A stretch of 37,921 nucleotides of DNA from Tagaea sp. CACIAM 22H2. GTDB taxonomy: Bacteria > Pseudomonadota > Alphaproteobacteria > CACIAM-22H2. The stretch covers positions 1 to 37,921 of the forward strand of contig PVXE01000040.1 in NCBI GenBank assembly GCA_014444615.1. The letters run 5' to 3'. The position numbers and the translations under genes are program-made. The notes below the pieces were generated by a model. It was not told the DNA's origin. It saw only the letters and a list, made by a program, of their open reading frames with translations, and searched no databases. Positions 24,219-32,523 of this stretch are shown here, in pieces. Numbering within the stretch: the stretch's first letter is position 1; every line of letters begins with the position of its first letter.

Positions 24219-25589
24219 ATGAAGCGTATTTTCGCATACGCCGCTGCGGCGGGTATTTTGGCCGCGGCCGCCATGCCGGCGACGGCCCAGGAAAAACTCG
24301 AAGTCTGGTGGGTGAAGGGCTTCTACAAGGCCGAAGACGACGCGTTGTTCGAAGCGATCCGCAAATTCGAAGGCAAGACCGGCGTTAAGGTCGAGCTTTC
24401 GCAATACGCCATTCAGGACATGATTCCGAAGACCGTCGCGGCGCTCGACGCGCGCACGGTGCCGGACGTGGCCTATGCGGACGTTTACGATTTCCAAGTC
24501 ACAAGCAAATGGGCCTTCGAAGGCCGCTTGGAGGATATCAGCAGCGTCATCACGCCGATGCTGAACACCTTCGCGCCCAACACGGTCGAAACGACCTTGC
24601 TGTGGAACGACGTGGCGAAGAAGCGCGCCTATTACGCCTTCCCGCTGAAACAGCAGACGATGCACGTCCAATACTGGCGCGATCTGCTGACCCAGTCCGG
24701 CTTCAAGGAAAGCGACATTCCGAAGAATTGGGCCGAGTACTGGTCGTTCTGGTGCGACAAGGTGCAGCCCGGCTATCGCCGCGCCACCGGTACGCGCGGT
24801 TTCGCCATCGGCCAGCCGATGGGCGTCGACTCGTCCGACTCCTTCTACTCGTTCCTGACCTTCATGGACGCCTACGGCGTCAAGCTGGTCGACGACGACG
24901 GGAAGCTGCTGGTCGATCAGCCCAACGTGCGCCAGGGCCTGATCAGCGCGCTGACCGACTACACGGCACCCTACGCCAAGGGCTGCGTGCCGCCGTCGGC
25001 GACGAGCTGGAAGGATCCCGACAACAACGTCGCCTTCCACAACCGCACGAACGTGATGACGCATAACGCGACCATCTCGATCGCGGCCAAGTGGCTCGAC
25101 GACATGAACAACGCCTCGCTCACCGCCGAACAGCGCGCGGAAGCCAAGAAGAACTACGAGGAAAACATCGCGACCGCCGGCTTCCCGAACCGTCCCAACG
25201 GTCAGCCGATGGTCTACCGCGCCGCCGTCAAGACCGGCGTCGTGTTCTCCGAAGCGCGCAACAAGAACCGCGCCAAGGAGTTCGTAGCCTTCCTGCTGCA
25301 GGAAGAGAACCTGACGCCTTACGTGGAAGGCGCGCTCGGCCGCTGGTTCCCCGTCACCAAGAACGCGCAGCAAGCCGCGTTCTGGCGCGCGGACAAGCAT
25401 CGCCAAGCGGTGCAGGCGCAGTTCGCCGCGGGCACCGTGCCCTTCGAGTTCACCAAGAACTGGAAGTTCACGATCCTCAACAACGAAAACGTCTGGGCCA
25501 AGGCGATGAACCGCGTCGCCAGCGAGAAGTGGCCGGTCGATCGCGCGGTCGACGAAATGATCGCGCGCATCAAGCAAGTCGCCGGCTGA
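24219..25589 (+). CDS. Carbohydrate ABC importer substrate-binding protein
   Basis: 456 residues from the ATG at 24219, with GGGGAGGAA about 7 bases upstream. Signal peptide at 1-24 (AMPATAQ). The mature protein opens LEVWWVKGFYKAEDDALFEA and goes on with FEGKTGVKVELSQY, the start of family 1 extracellular solute-binding proteins for sugars and oligosaccharides. It is rich in Trp and Tyr (WAEYWSFWC near 170), typical of stacking against sugar rings. It captures substrate in the periplasm and hands it to the two permeases that follow. A strong hairpin separates it from them, as is common where the binding protein is needed in excess. The sugar is unknown; the neighbours suggest a sugar acid or plant-derived glycoside. 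Confidence 0.92.
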   Translation: MKRIFAYAAAAGILAAAAMPATAQEKLEVWWVKGFYKAEDDALFEAIRKFEGKTGVKVELSQYAIQDMIPKTVAALDARTVPDVAYADVYDFQVTSKWAFEGRLEDISSVITPMLNTFAPNTVETTLLWNDVAKKRAYYAFPLKQQTMHVQYWRDLLTQSGFKESDIPKNWAEYWSFWCDKVQPGYRRATGTRGFAIGQPMGVDSSDSFYSFLTFMDAYGVKLVDDDGKLLVDQPNVRQGLISALTDYTAPYAKGCVPPSATSWKDPDNNVAFHNRTNVMTHNATISIAAKWLDDMNNASLTAEQRAEAKKNYEENIATAGFPNRPNGQPMVYRAAVKTGVVFSEARNKNRAKEFVAFLLQEENLTPYVEGALGRWFPVTKNAQQAAFWRADKHRQAVQAQFAAGTVPFEFTKNWKFTILNNENVWAKAMNRVASEKWPVDRAVDEMIARIKQVAG

Positions 25590-25599
25590 CCCCGCCGGA

Positions 25600-25640
25600 G
25601 GCCGCCGCCGTCCTTCGCGGGATGGCGGCGGCCCTTTCTT
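25600..25640 (+). terminator. Strong hairpin between binding-protein and permease genes (partial terminator or RNA stabiliser)
   Basis: A stem of about 14 bp (GGCCGCCGCCGTCC with GGATGGCGGCGGCC, one G-U pair), loop TTCGCG, is followed by CTTTCTTT, a broken T-run. In ABC operons such a structure lets only part of transcription pass and protects the binding-protein message from 3' decay. Confidence 0.7.
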
Positions 25641-25675
25641 TCGTAAGCCGGGTCTTTCGCAAACCGGGTATCGCC

Positions 25676-26551
25676 ATGACGACCGCCGCCAACACCGCAT
25701 CGATCGCTTCCCCCGCAGCGCCGCTCAAAAAGGACGACGGCGGCTGGCAATGGTGGGGCACGCTATTGGTGACGCCCTATCTCGCCGTGTTCGCGGTATT
25801 CGTGCTCTATCCGGTCGGTTACGGATTCTGGCTCGGCCACGATATCGAAAGCTATATCGAGATCTTCCACGATCCGATCTTCCTGCGCGCCGCCGTGAAC
25901 ACCGTCGTGTTCCTGCTGGTCGCCGTGAACCTGAAAATGTTCGTGGCGCTGCTGCTGTCTGGTTTCTTCGCCATTCCGCGCTGGTGGATCCGCATTCTGG
26001 GGCTGTTGTTCATCCTGCCCTGGGCCGTGCCGTCGATCCCCACGATCCTGTCGTTCCGCTTCATGCTGAATCCGGAATGGGGCGTCATCAACCAGCTATA
26101 TTTCAATCTGACCTTCGAAGACGGGCCCAACTGGCTCAACGATCCGATCCTGGCGATGAGCCTGTCGATGGTCGTCCATATCTGGAAGTCGCTGCCGTTC
26201 TGGACGCTGATCCTGCTCGCCGGGCGCCTCGCCATCGCCAAGGAGCTGTACGAGGCCGCGTCGATCGACGGCGCCTCCAACGCGCAGAAATTCGCGCACA
26301 TCACCTGGCCGTCGATGCGCCAACTTTACGTGACCTGCACGATCCTTTCGATGTTCTTCACGTTGGGCGATTTCAACAGCGTCTATCTGCTGACCGGCGG
26401 CGGCCCCGCCGACCTGACGCATGTGCTGGCGACACTCGGCATCCGTTATATCCGGCTCGACCGCGTCGATCTCGCCATGGCGTCGATCATGTGCGCGCTG
26501 CCGGTGATGCTGCCGATGATGGTCTACATGATGCGCCGCTTGTCGAAGTAG
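25676..26551 (+). CDS. Sugar ABC importer permease (MalF/UgpA type)
   Basis: 291 residues from the ATG at 25676. After a 24-residue polar head come six hydrophobic segments, the first at about 27-48 (TLLVTPYLAVFAVFVLYPVG). The cytoplasmic EAA loop that docks the ATPase is present as ELYEAASIDGASNAQKFAHI (about 200-219). The TGGGPADLTHVLATLGIRY stretch is typical of the MalF-like half. It pairs with the next gene to form the membrane channel. No ATPase gene is in the cluster, so the importer must borrow a shared MalK/UgpC-type subunit. The next permease starts 10 bases after its stop. Confidence 0.93.
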   Translation: MTTAANTASIASPAAPLKKDDGGWQWWGTLLVTPYLAVFAVFVLYPVGYGFWLGHDIESYIEIFHDPIFLRAAVNTVVFLLVAVNLKMFVALLLSGFFAIPRWWIRILGLLFILPWAVPSIPTILSFRFMLNPEWGVINQLYFNLTFEDGPNWLNDPILAMSLSMVVHIWKSLPFWTLILLAGRLAIAKELYEAASIDGASNAQKFAHITWPSMRQLYVTCTILSMFFTLGDFNSVYLLTGGGPADLTHVLATLGIRYIRLDRVDLAMASIMCALPVMLPMMVYMMRRLSK

Positions 26552-26561
26552 GAGCCGGGAA

Positions 26562-27398
26562 ATGCGCAAAGTCTTCGGCGAAGCCCGCCTGCTGCTGATC
26601 GGCATTCCCGTCTTCCTGTGGACGGCGATCCCGCTCTATCACATGATGCTGTTCGCGCTGTCGCCCAAGGAAGCCGCGTTCAAAGGAAAATTGTGGCCCG
26701 ACGATCCGACGCTGCGCAATTTTGAGCTCGTCTTCGGCCAGAAACACTATTACCTCAACAATCTGTGGCACCAGATGTGGAACTCGCTGATCATCGCGCT
26801 GGCGGTCGGCTTGCTCACGCTGTTCGTCGCTACGGCCGCGGCTTTCGCGATCAGCCGCCTGCGCGTGCGCGGCGGGCGCATCATCATGAACATGGCGCTG
26901 CTGACCTATTTCGTGCCCGCCGCGTTCCTGGCGCTGCCGATGTACAAGGCGATGGCGACCTACCGCCTGATCAACACCCAATGGGCGCTGATCCTGGCGA
27001 TGGTGACGATCGCCACCCCCTACGCGATCTGGGTGTTGAAGCAAGCGGCCGATAAATTGCCGCTGGAATTGGACGAAGCCGCGATCGTCGACGGCGCCAC
27101 CGCGCCGCAATTGTTCCGCCACGTCTTCGTGCCATTGATGGCGCCGTCAATGGTGGCCGTGGGCACCTACGCCCTGCTGCTGGCGTGGAACGAATATCTC
27201 TACGCCTTCCTGCTGCTGTCGCGCGACGTCGATACGACGCTGGCCGTGGCGCTGGGCGCCTTCCTGTCGGCCGACGATTCGCCGTGGGAATTGCTGATGA
27301 CCACCGGCGTGATCTACGCGCTGCCGCCGGCGGCGATCTACTACACCTTCCGCCGCTACATGGCCGCCGATCTCACCTCCGGCTCCGTCAAGACGTGA
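26562..27398 (+). CDS. Sugar ABC importer permease (MalG/UgpE type)
   Basis: 278 residues, GGAG 9 bases before the ATG. Six hydrophobic segments; the first is LLLIGIPVFLWTAIPLYHMM. The EAA loop reads ELDEAAIVDGATAPQLFRHV. The shape and C-terminal end (FRRYMAADLTSGSVKT, compare the common QRYLVxGLTxGAVKG) are those of the MalG-like partner. It works with the permease just upstream. Its TGA overlaps the ATG of the PhyH-type gene by one base, so the dioxygenase is translated with the importer. Confidence 0.94.
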   Translation: MRKVFGEARLLLIGIPVFLWTAIPLYHMMLFALSPKEAAFKGKLWPDDPTLRNFELVFGQKHYYLNNLWHQMWNSLIIALAVGLLTLFVATAAAFAISRLRVRGGRIIMNMALLTYFVPAAFLALPMYKAMATYRLINTQWALILAMVTIATPYAIWVLKQAADKLPLELDEAAIVDGATAPQLFRHVFVPLMAPSMVAVGTYALLLAWNEYLYAFLLLSRDVDTTLAVALGAFLSADDSPWELLMTTGVIYALPPAAIYYTFRRYMAADLTSGSVKT

Positions 27399-28198
27399 TG
27401 CTCAGCGACGCCGAGATTTCGCATTACCACCGCGAAGGCTATGTGATCCCTGGCTTGCGCCTGCCGCCCGCCCGGCTGGCAAGTCTGCGCGCCACGCTCG
27501 ACCGTTTGATCGCCGAGAATCCGGGCATTCGGCCCGAGCGTCTCGTCAGCGCGCATATCGAAGGCAAGAATGCCGAAGGCGTCAAAGGCAGCGCCGATTT
27601 CCTGGAACTGGCGCGCGATCCCGCGATCGTCGACGCGGTATCGCAGTTGATCGGTCCCGACGTGATCCTGTGGGGCTGCCAGATCTTCTGCAAACCCGGC
27701 GGCAACGGCATGGAAGTGCCCTTCCATCAGGACGGGCATTACTGGCCGATCCGGCCGCTGGCGACCTGCACGGTCTGGGTGGCGCTGGACGATTCGAAGA
27801 TCGAGAACGGGTGCCTGCGTATCGTCCCGCGCTCGCACGCGTCGCGCACGCTGATGCCCCATATGCGCGAGGACCGCGACGACGTCGTGCTCAACCAGCG
27901 CGTCGCCGATCCGGGCTTCGATCCGTCGCGTGCCGTCGACGTCGAACTCGAGGCCGGCCAGATGTCGATGCACGACGTCTACGCGATCCACGGCTCCAAC
28001 CCCAATCGCAGCCCGAAGCGGCGCGCAGGCGTGGCCATCCGCTATATGCCGGGCGCATCCGTGTTCGGGCGTGACATCATCGAACCCAGTGACGCCAGCG
28101 GCTACCGCGTCGATTTCTCGACCCGGCCTATTTGGCTGCTCAAAGGCCAGGACCGCACCGGCCGCAACGACTTCAACATCGGTCACGCGCATTCCTGA
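27398..28198 (+). CDS. Phytanoyl-CoA dioxygenase (PhyH)-family Fe(II)/2-oxoglutarate oxygenase
   Basis: 266 residues; the ATG overlaps the permease stop (TGATG), and an in-frame GTG lies just before it. The double-stranded beta-helix fold is marked by H110 and D112 (FHQDGHYW) and the distal H198 (YAIHGSNPN), which bind iron, and by an Arg in RRAGVAIRY that holds 2-oxoglutarate. WVALDDSKIENGCLRIVPRSH is the family hallmark. Bacterial members hydroxylate many small molecules, so the substrate is open. Tight coupling to a sugar importer suggests that the imported compound, or a group on it, is hydroxylated as a first step, for example to remove a methyl or alkyl group; that is inference. Confidence 0.92.
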   Translation: MLSDAEISHYHREGYVIPGLRLPPARLASLRATLDRLIAENPGIRPERLVSAHIEGKNAEGVKGSADFLELARDPAIVDAVSQLIGPDVILWGCQIFCKPGGNGMEVPFHQDGHYWPIRPLATCTVWVALDDSKIENGCLRIVPRSHASRTLMPHMREDRDDVVLNQRVADPGFDPSRAVDVELEAGQMSMHDVYAIHGSNPNRSPKRRAGVAIRYMPGASVFGRDIIEPSDASGYRVDFSTRPIWLLKGQDRTGRNDFNIGHAHS

Positions 28199-28274
28199 GT
28201 TGCGCCGCGTGTGATTGCGGGCGCCGCCTGGCCCTCGTTATCGTGACCGCCGCAATCGCAGGGAGGATCGACAC

Positions 28275-29297
28275 ATGGAATATCGCCGTCTCGGTCATTC
28301 GGGTCTTCGCGTGCCGGCCCTCAGCTTCGGTACGGGCACGTTCGGCGGCAGCGGCGATTTCTTCAAAGCCTGGGGCAATACCGACGCGTCGGGCGCATCG
28401 CGCCTCGTCGATATCTGCCTCGATCACGGCCTGACCATGTTCGACAGCGCGTCGGGCTACTCGGCGGGTCTGGCGGAGGAAATTCTCGGCCAGGCGATCA
28501 AGGGCAAGCGCGACAAGGTGCTGATCTCGACCAAGGCGACCTTCCCGACCGGCCCCGGTCCCAACGATTACGGCTCGTCGCGCCAGTATCTCACCGAAGC
28601 CATCGACAAGGCGCTGAAGCGCCTGCAGGTCGATCATATCGATCTGTTCCAGCTGCACGGCCAGGACTACAACACGCCGGTCGAGGAAACCTTGGCCACG
28701 CTCGACGGCTTCGTGAAGGCGGGCAAGATCCGCTATCTCGGCTGCTCGAATTTTTCGGGCTGGCATCTGATGAAGTCGCTGGCCGTGTCCGACCGCTACG
28801 GCTATCCGCGCTACGTGGCGCATCAGGCCTATTATTCGCTACTCAACCGCGACTACGAATGGGAATTGATGCCGCTGGGCCAGGACCAGGGCGTGGGTGC
28901 CGTCGTGTGGAGCCCGCTGGGCTGGGGCAAGCTTACGGGCCGCATCCGGCGCGGCCAGCCCGCACCGGCGGGCACGCGCGCGGCGCAGATCCCCGAGACG
29001 GGCCCGCGCTACGAGGAAGAGCGCCTGTTCCGCATCGTCGACGCGCTCGACGCCGTCGCGAAGGATACGGGCAAGACGATCCCGCAAATCGCGCTGAACT
29101 GGCTGTTGCAGCAGAAGACGATCTCGACGCTGATCATCGGGGCGCGCGACGAGAAGCAGTTGCTGGACAATCTCGGCGCCGTGGGCTGGAGCCTGTCGGC
29201 CGAGCATCGCGCGGCACTCGAGGCGGCGAGCGACGTGACGCCAGCCTACCCCGTGTGGCACCAGCGCGGCTTCCCGATGCTGAACGAGAAGCGTTAG
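28275..29297 (+). CDS. Aldo/keto reductase
   Basis: 340 residues from the ATG at 28275, with GGGAGGA 7 bases upstream. TIM-barrel NADP(H) oxidoreductase with the complete catalytic tetrad D57, Y62, K87, H128 (MFDSASGYSAG, ISTKATF, FQLHGQD). WSPLGWGKLTGR and the C-terminal TLIIGARDEKQLLDNLGAVG are those of the group that includes YajO/Gfo-type and beta-subunit-like sugar reductases. It probably oxidises or reduces an aldose or ketone derived from the imported compound. It lies 76 bases after the PhyH gene on the same strand and may be part of the operon. It ends in a 3-base overlap with the convergent GST gene. Confidence 0.93.
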   Translation: MEYRRLGHSGLRVPALSFGTGTFGGSGDFFKAWGNTDASGASRLVDICLDHGLTMFDSASGYSAGLAEEILGQAIKGKRDKVLISTKATFPTGPGPNDYGSSRQYLTEAIDKALKRLQVDHIDLFQLHGQDYNTPVEETLATLDGFVKAGKIRYLGCSNFSGWHLMKSLAVSDRYGYPRYVAHQAYYSLLNRDYEWELMPLGQDQGVGAVVWSPLGWGKLTGRIRRGQPAPAGTRAAQIPETGPRYEEERLFRIVDALDAVAKDTGKTIPQIALNWLLQQKTISTLIIGARDEKQLLDNLGAVGWSLSAEHRAALEAASDVTPAYPVWHQRGFPMLNEKR

Positions 29298-29947
29298 AAC
29301 TCGACGTCCAGCTCTTCGACTTCCTCGGGCTCGGCCTTCGCCGCTTCGGTCCATTCGACCAGCGGCGGGAATTTCAGCATCGTGTCGCGATAGGCGGCAC
29401 TGGCCGCGTCGAGCTTCACGTTATAAGTGGCGAAGCGCGTGCACACGGGCGCGTACATCGCGTCCGCCGCCGTCGGCTTCTTGCCGAAAAGATAGGGCCC
29501 GCCATAGCGCTGCAGGCAATCGCGCCAGATCGCGGTGACGCGTTCGATATCCGCCTGCGCGCCCGCCCAAACCTTGAACTGCGCGTGGCGGGTTTTGAGG
29601 TTCATCGGCAGCGCCGAGCGAAGATTCGCGAAACCCGAATGCATTTCGCCGCACACCGCGCGGCAATGGGCGCGCGCGGCCTGGTCGGTGGGCCACAACC
29701 CCGCATCCGGCTTCACCTCGTGCAGATATTCGGCGATCGCCAGCGTGTCCCACACCTTGACCGGCCCATGTTCCAGGCACGGCACCAGGAAAGACGGCGA
29801 TAAAAGCAGCAATTCCGCGCGCGTGGACGGATCGTCCCACGACGCGACTTTCTCCGTGAACTCCAGCCCGGCCATCTTGCACAGCAGCCAGCCGCGCAAC
29901 GACCACGAGGAATAGTTCTTGCTACTGATGGTGAGGGTACTGGTCAT
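29294..29947 (-). CDS. Glutathione S-transferase family protein
   Basis: 217 residues from the ATG at 29947 (AAGGCG upstream); an earlier in-frame start adds seven residues and overlaps the region of the divergent gene. Thioredoxin-like N-terminal domain: ISSKNYSSWSLRGWLLCKMA, with Ser in the usual active-site area, then FLVPCLEHG and VWDTLAIAEYL (glutathione-binding cis-Pro and Glu/Asp-Thr/Ser region). The all-helical C-terminal domain follows with FGKKPTAADAMYAPV. The tail is acidic. Substrates of such proteins are rarely predictable. It diverges from the PHB depolymerase by 52 bases and has no clear functional link to its neighbours. Confidence 0.88.
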   Translation of the reverse strand: MTSTLTISSKNYSSWSLRGWLLCKMAGLEFTEKVASWDDPSTRAELLLLSPSFLVPCLEHGPVKVWDTLAIAEYLHEVKPDAGLWPTDQAARAHCRAVCGEMHSGFANLRSALPMNLKTRHAQFKVWAGAQADIERVTAIWRDCLQRYGGPYLFGKKPTAADAMYAPVCTRFATYNVKLDAASAAYRDTMLKFPPLVEWTEAAKAEPEEVEELDVEF

Positions 29948-29999
29948 GGGCGCCTTTGCCATGACCATTCTGAAAGCAAAATTCGAGCCGATCGCCGTG

Positions 30000-31211
30000 A
30001 TGCTCTACTCGCTTTATCAATCGGCTGCCGATTCCTTTCTCCCGGCGCGGGCCTTCGCGGCGGCGGCGGGGCGCGGCTTCTCTTTCGGGGAGACCGAGAC
30101 CGCCGATAACTGGCGGGCGGCCGGGGCCTTGTGCGAGATGATGAGCCGTGCGGCGTTGAGCCATCGCCGCCCCGCTTTCGGCATCGACGAGGTGATGCTC
30201 GGCAACGATACGGTGCCGGTCGTCGAGGAAAAAGTGACGGCAACACCGTTCGGCACGTTGCTGCGCTTCGTCAAAGAAGGCGCGCCCGTCCAGCCCAAAG
30301 TGCTGGTCGTCGCCCCGCTCTCCGGGCATTTCGCCACGCTGCTGCGCGAGACGGTGCGCGTGCTGCTGCCCGATCACGATGTGCACATCACCGATTGGGC
30401 GAACGCGCGCGACGTGGGCGTGTGGAACGGCCGTTTCGGCTTCGACGAGTATGTCGAGCACATCATCAAATTCCTCGAGAAAATGGGTCCCGGCTCGCAC
30501 GTGCTGGCCGTGTGCCAGCCTTGCGTGCAAACGCTGGCCGCCGCCGCGATCATGGCGGAGGACGACAATCCCGCCCAGCCCGCCAGCATGACGCTGATGG
30601 CCGGGCCCATCGATTGCCGGATCAATCCCACCAAGGTCAATCACCTCGCCACCAGCAAACCGATGAGCTGGTTCGAGCGCAACTTAATCAGCTACGTGCC
30701 GCTGCGTTTCGCGGGCGCCATGCGGCGCGTTTATCCGGGTTTCCTGCAGCTGACGGCGTTCATGAGCATGAATGCCGAGCGCCATTTGAAGGCGCAATCC
30801 GATCTGCTGCGCGCGCTGGCGCGCGGCGATACCGAGCAGGCGAACACGATCAAGAATTTCTACGACGAATACTTCGCCGTGCTCGACCTGACGGCCGAGT
30901 TCTATTTGGAAACGGTCGAGCGCGTGTTCCAGCAATACGAACTCGCGCGCCGCGTACTCAAATGGCGCGGCCGCAAGATCGATACCAAGGCGATCCGCCG
31001 CACGGCGCTGTTCACCGTCGAAGGCGAGCGCGACGATATCTGCGCTTTGGGTCAAACGGTCGCCGCACATGATCTGTGCGACGGGTTGCGCCCCTATCGC
31101 AAGAAACACTACATGCAGGCGGGCGTGGGGCATTACGGCGTGTTCGCCGGACGGCGCTGGGCGGGGCAGATCTACCCGCTGGTGCGCAATACGATCCTGT
31201 CGAACGAATAA
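30000..31211 (+). CDS. phaZ: Intracellular polyhydroxyalkanoate (PHB) depolymerase
   Basis: 403 residues from the ATG at 30000, chosen because MLYSLYQSAAD matches the usual MLYQLYE-like N-terminus; earlier in-frame starts exist up to 29919 but would run into the divergent GST gene. The family marker is VCQPCVQTLAAAA with C172 as nucleophile in place of the Ser of other alpha/beta hydrolases, as in the Ralstonia PhaZ1 type. GPIDCRINPTKVN and the C-terminal HYMQAGVGHYGVF (catalytic His) also fit. It attacks the surface of native PHB granules in the cytoplasm to free 3-hydroxybutyrate. No other PHB gene is in the window. The ribosome site is weak. Confidence 0.92.
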   Translation: MLYSLYQSAADSFLPARAFAAAAGRGFSFGETETADNWRAAGALCEMMSRAALSHRRPAFGIDEVMLGNDTVPVVEEKVTATPFGTLLRFVKEGAPVQPKVLVVAPLSGHFATLLRETVRVLLPDHDVHITDWANARDVGVWNGRFGFDEYVEHIIKFLEKMGPGSHVLAVCQPCVQTLAAAAIMAEDDNPAQPASMTLMAGPIDCRINPTKVNHLATSKPMSWFERNLISYVPLRFAGAMRRVYPGFLQLTAFMSMNAERHLKAQSDLLRALARGDTEQANTIKNFYDEYFAVLDLTAEFYLETVERVFQQYELARRVLKWRGRKIDTKAIRRTALFTVEGERDDICALGQTVAAHDLCDGLRPYRKKHYMQAGVGHYGVFAGRRWAGQIYPLVRNTILSNE

Positions 31212-31299
31212 CCCCGACTGACGCAGAACACGCCGATCTCCCAAAATTTGGGCGGCGATATCCTTGCAAATGCACATTCTTTGACGTTGCGGCACGCCG

Positions 31300-31314
31300 T
31301 TGTGCGCCGCACAA
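31300..31314. promoter_or_regulatory. Palindromic operator candidate upstream of the bicupin gene
   Basis: TTGTGCG C CGCACAA is a perfect 7-bp inverted repeat with one central base, 28 bases before the ATG at 31343. A possible promoter overlaps it (TTGCGG at 31287-31292 and CACAAT at 31310-31315, 17 bases apart), so a bound repressor would block transcription. The regulator is unknown. Confidence 0.5.
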
Positions 31315-31342
31315 TAACGGTATCCCACTCGTGGAGACCGCC

Positions 31343-32488
31343 ATGAATATGCAGGTTATCGACGCTGCGAAACTGGCCTCTCTCGAACATCCCGCCGGCG
31401 AAAAGCTACGTTTGAACCGCAGCGCCTTCGTCGCCATCGATCGACATCGCGACGCGCCCTATAACGCGACCTACCGGCCGCAAGCGCTTTACAGCCGTGC
31501 CGAGAACGGGTTCCAGGCGAACAACGAAACGTTCCTGCTGCACGAGGTCGCCACCAATCTGCCGATCCATCGGCCCGATACCGGCCCGACCGATTTCCAT
31601 ATGCATTTGCCGCCGGGCGGATTCCAGTTCGTGTTGGTCACGTCGGGGATGTTCACCTTCGACTACGACGGACGGCTGCATTATGTCGGGCCGGGTGCCG
31701 TGATGCTGCAAAGCGCCATCGTGCATCGCCAGTTGTTCTATACGTGGTCGGGGCTCGACACCGCAGCGAACCTGGCCACGCCGCAATCGGCGGTGCCCGA
31801 CGCGATGACGATGGGCTACTCAGGCAAATTCCTGGAAGCCTTCATCACCGATCCGACCAGTTTCCCCAACCCGACGATCGTGCCCAGCGACGCGGTCAAC
31901 GAAGCCGAAACGCCGCGCACCGCGTTCGGCCACGCATTGCACGATCGGCCGAAGGGGGCCGATTTCTGGGTGCAGGATGCCCTATCGCTCGATGCGCTCT
32001 ACAAACCCCTGCCTGCCGCCGGCACGCCGATCAATTCGGATGTGCCGGTCTATGTCCGCGATCTGGGGATCGAGGGGCCGAGCGGCCATCTCGTGACCGG
32101 CCATATCGTCGCGACCGATCCGCACGATCATTCGCTGTTGCCCAAATCGTCGGGCGGCGGCGCCGATCCGGCGATCCTCGCCAAGGGCGCGGTCGCGATG
32201 TATCGCGTCATTCGCGGCACGGCGAGTTTCAAAGACTCCGACGGCAAAGCGATCGAGTTGGTCACGGGCGACGTCGTCACCACCGGTGCCAACGCGGCCA
32301 CGCTCGTCGGCCTTGGCGAAGACAGCCAAATCCTGCGCCTGGGTTTGCTGGACGGCATGGAGAATTTGCGCAAATGGACACCGGCGCAGCGCGACGCGAT
32401 CGACGAATTGGGCGGCAAGATCATCGCGCGCACGCAGCTCCGCCCTCTGCGCCTAGACGGTAATCCGGTCGGCTATCTCTACACTTGA
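31343..32488 (+). CDS. Bicupin-type protein, probable dioxygenase or isomerase, function unknown
   Basis: 381 residues from the ATG at 31343 (GGAG upstream). The first cupin barrel covers about 70-150: DFHMHLPPGGFQFVLVTSG with H86 and H88, then MLQSAIVHRQ with H128 as likely metal ligands. A second, weaker barrel seems to lie at about 255-345 (DPHDHSLL, VIRGTASFKDSDG, LVTGDVVTTGANAATLVGLG). Two-barrel cupins include quercetin-, gentisate- and hydroxynaphthoate-type dioxygenases as well as sugar isomerases, but I cannot place this one. It stands 35 bases before the TIM-barrel gene and probably forms an operon with it behind a palindromic operator. The cupin call is fair; the reaction is not known. 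Confidence 0.75.
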   Translation: MNMQVIDAAKLASLEHPAGEKLRLNRSAFVAIDRHRDAPYNATYRPQALYSRAENGFQANNETFLLHEVATNLPIHRPDTGPTDFHMHLPPGGFQFVLVTSGMFTFDYDGRLHYVGPGAVMLQSAIVHRQLFYTWSGLDTAANLATPQSAVPDAMTMGYSGKFLEAFITDPTSFPNPTIVPSDAVNEAETPRTAFGHALHDRPKGADFWVQDALSLDALYKPLPAAGTPINSDVPVYVRDLGIEGPSGHLVTGHIVATDPHDHSLLPKSSGGGADPAILAKGAVAMYRVIRGTASFKDSDGKAIELVTGDVVTTGANAATLVGLGEDSQILRLGLLDGMENLRKWTPAQRDAIDELGGKIIARTQLRPLRLDGNPVGYLYT

Positions 32489-32523
32489 GATAAACACGCC
32501 GATGCTGGAAGGATGCGCGTCTT

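Noticed and set aside
23976..25700. A 574-codon open frame on the minus strand across the RraA-binding-protein gap
   Set aside because: Antisense to a clear substrate-binding protein with a signal peptide and ribosome site; composition is that of a shadow.
29919..29999. Earlier start codons for the PHB depolymerase
   Set aside because: They would overlap the divergent GST start, and the family N-terminus (MLYxLY) begins at 30000.
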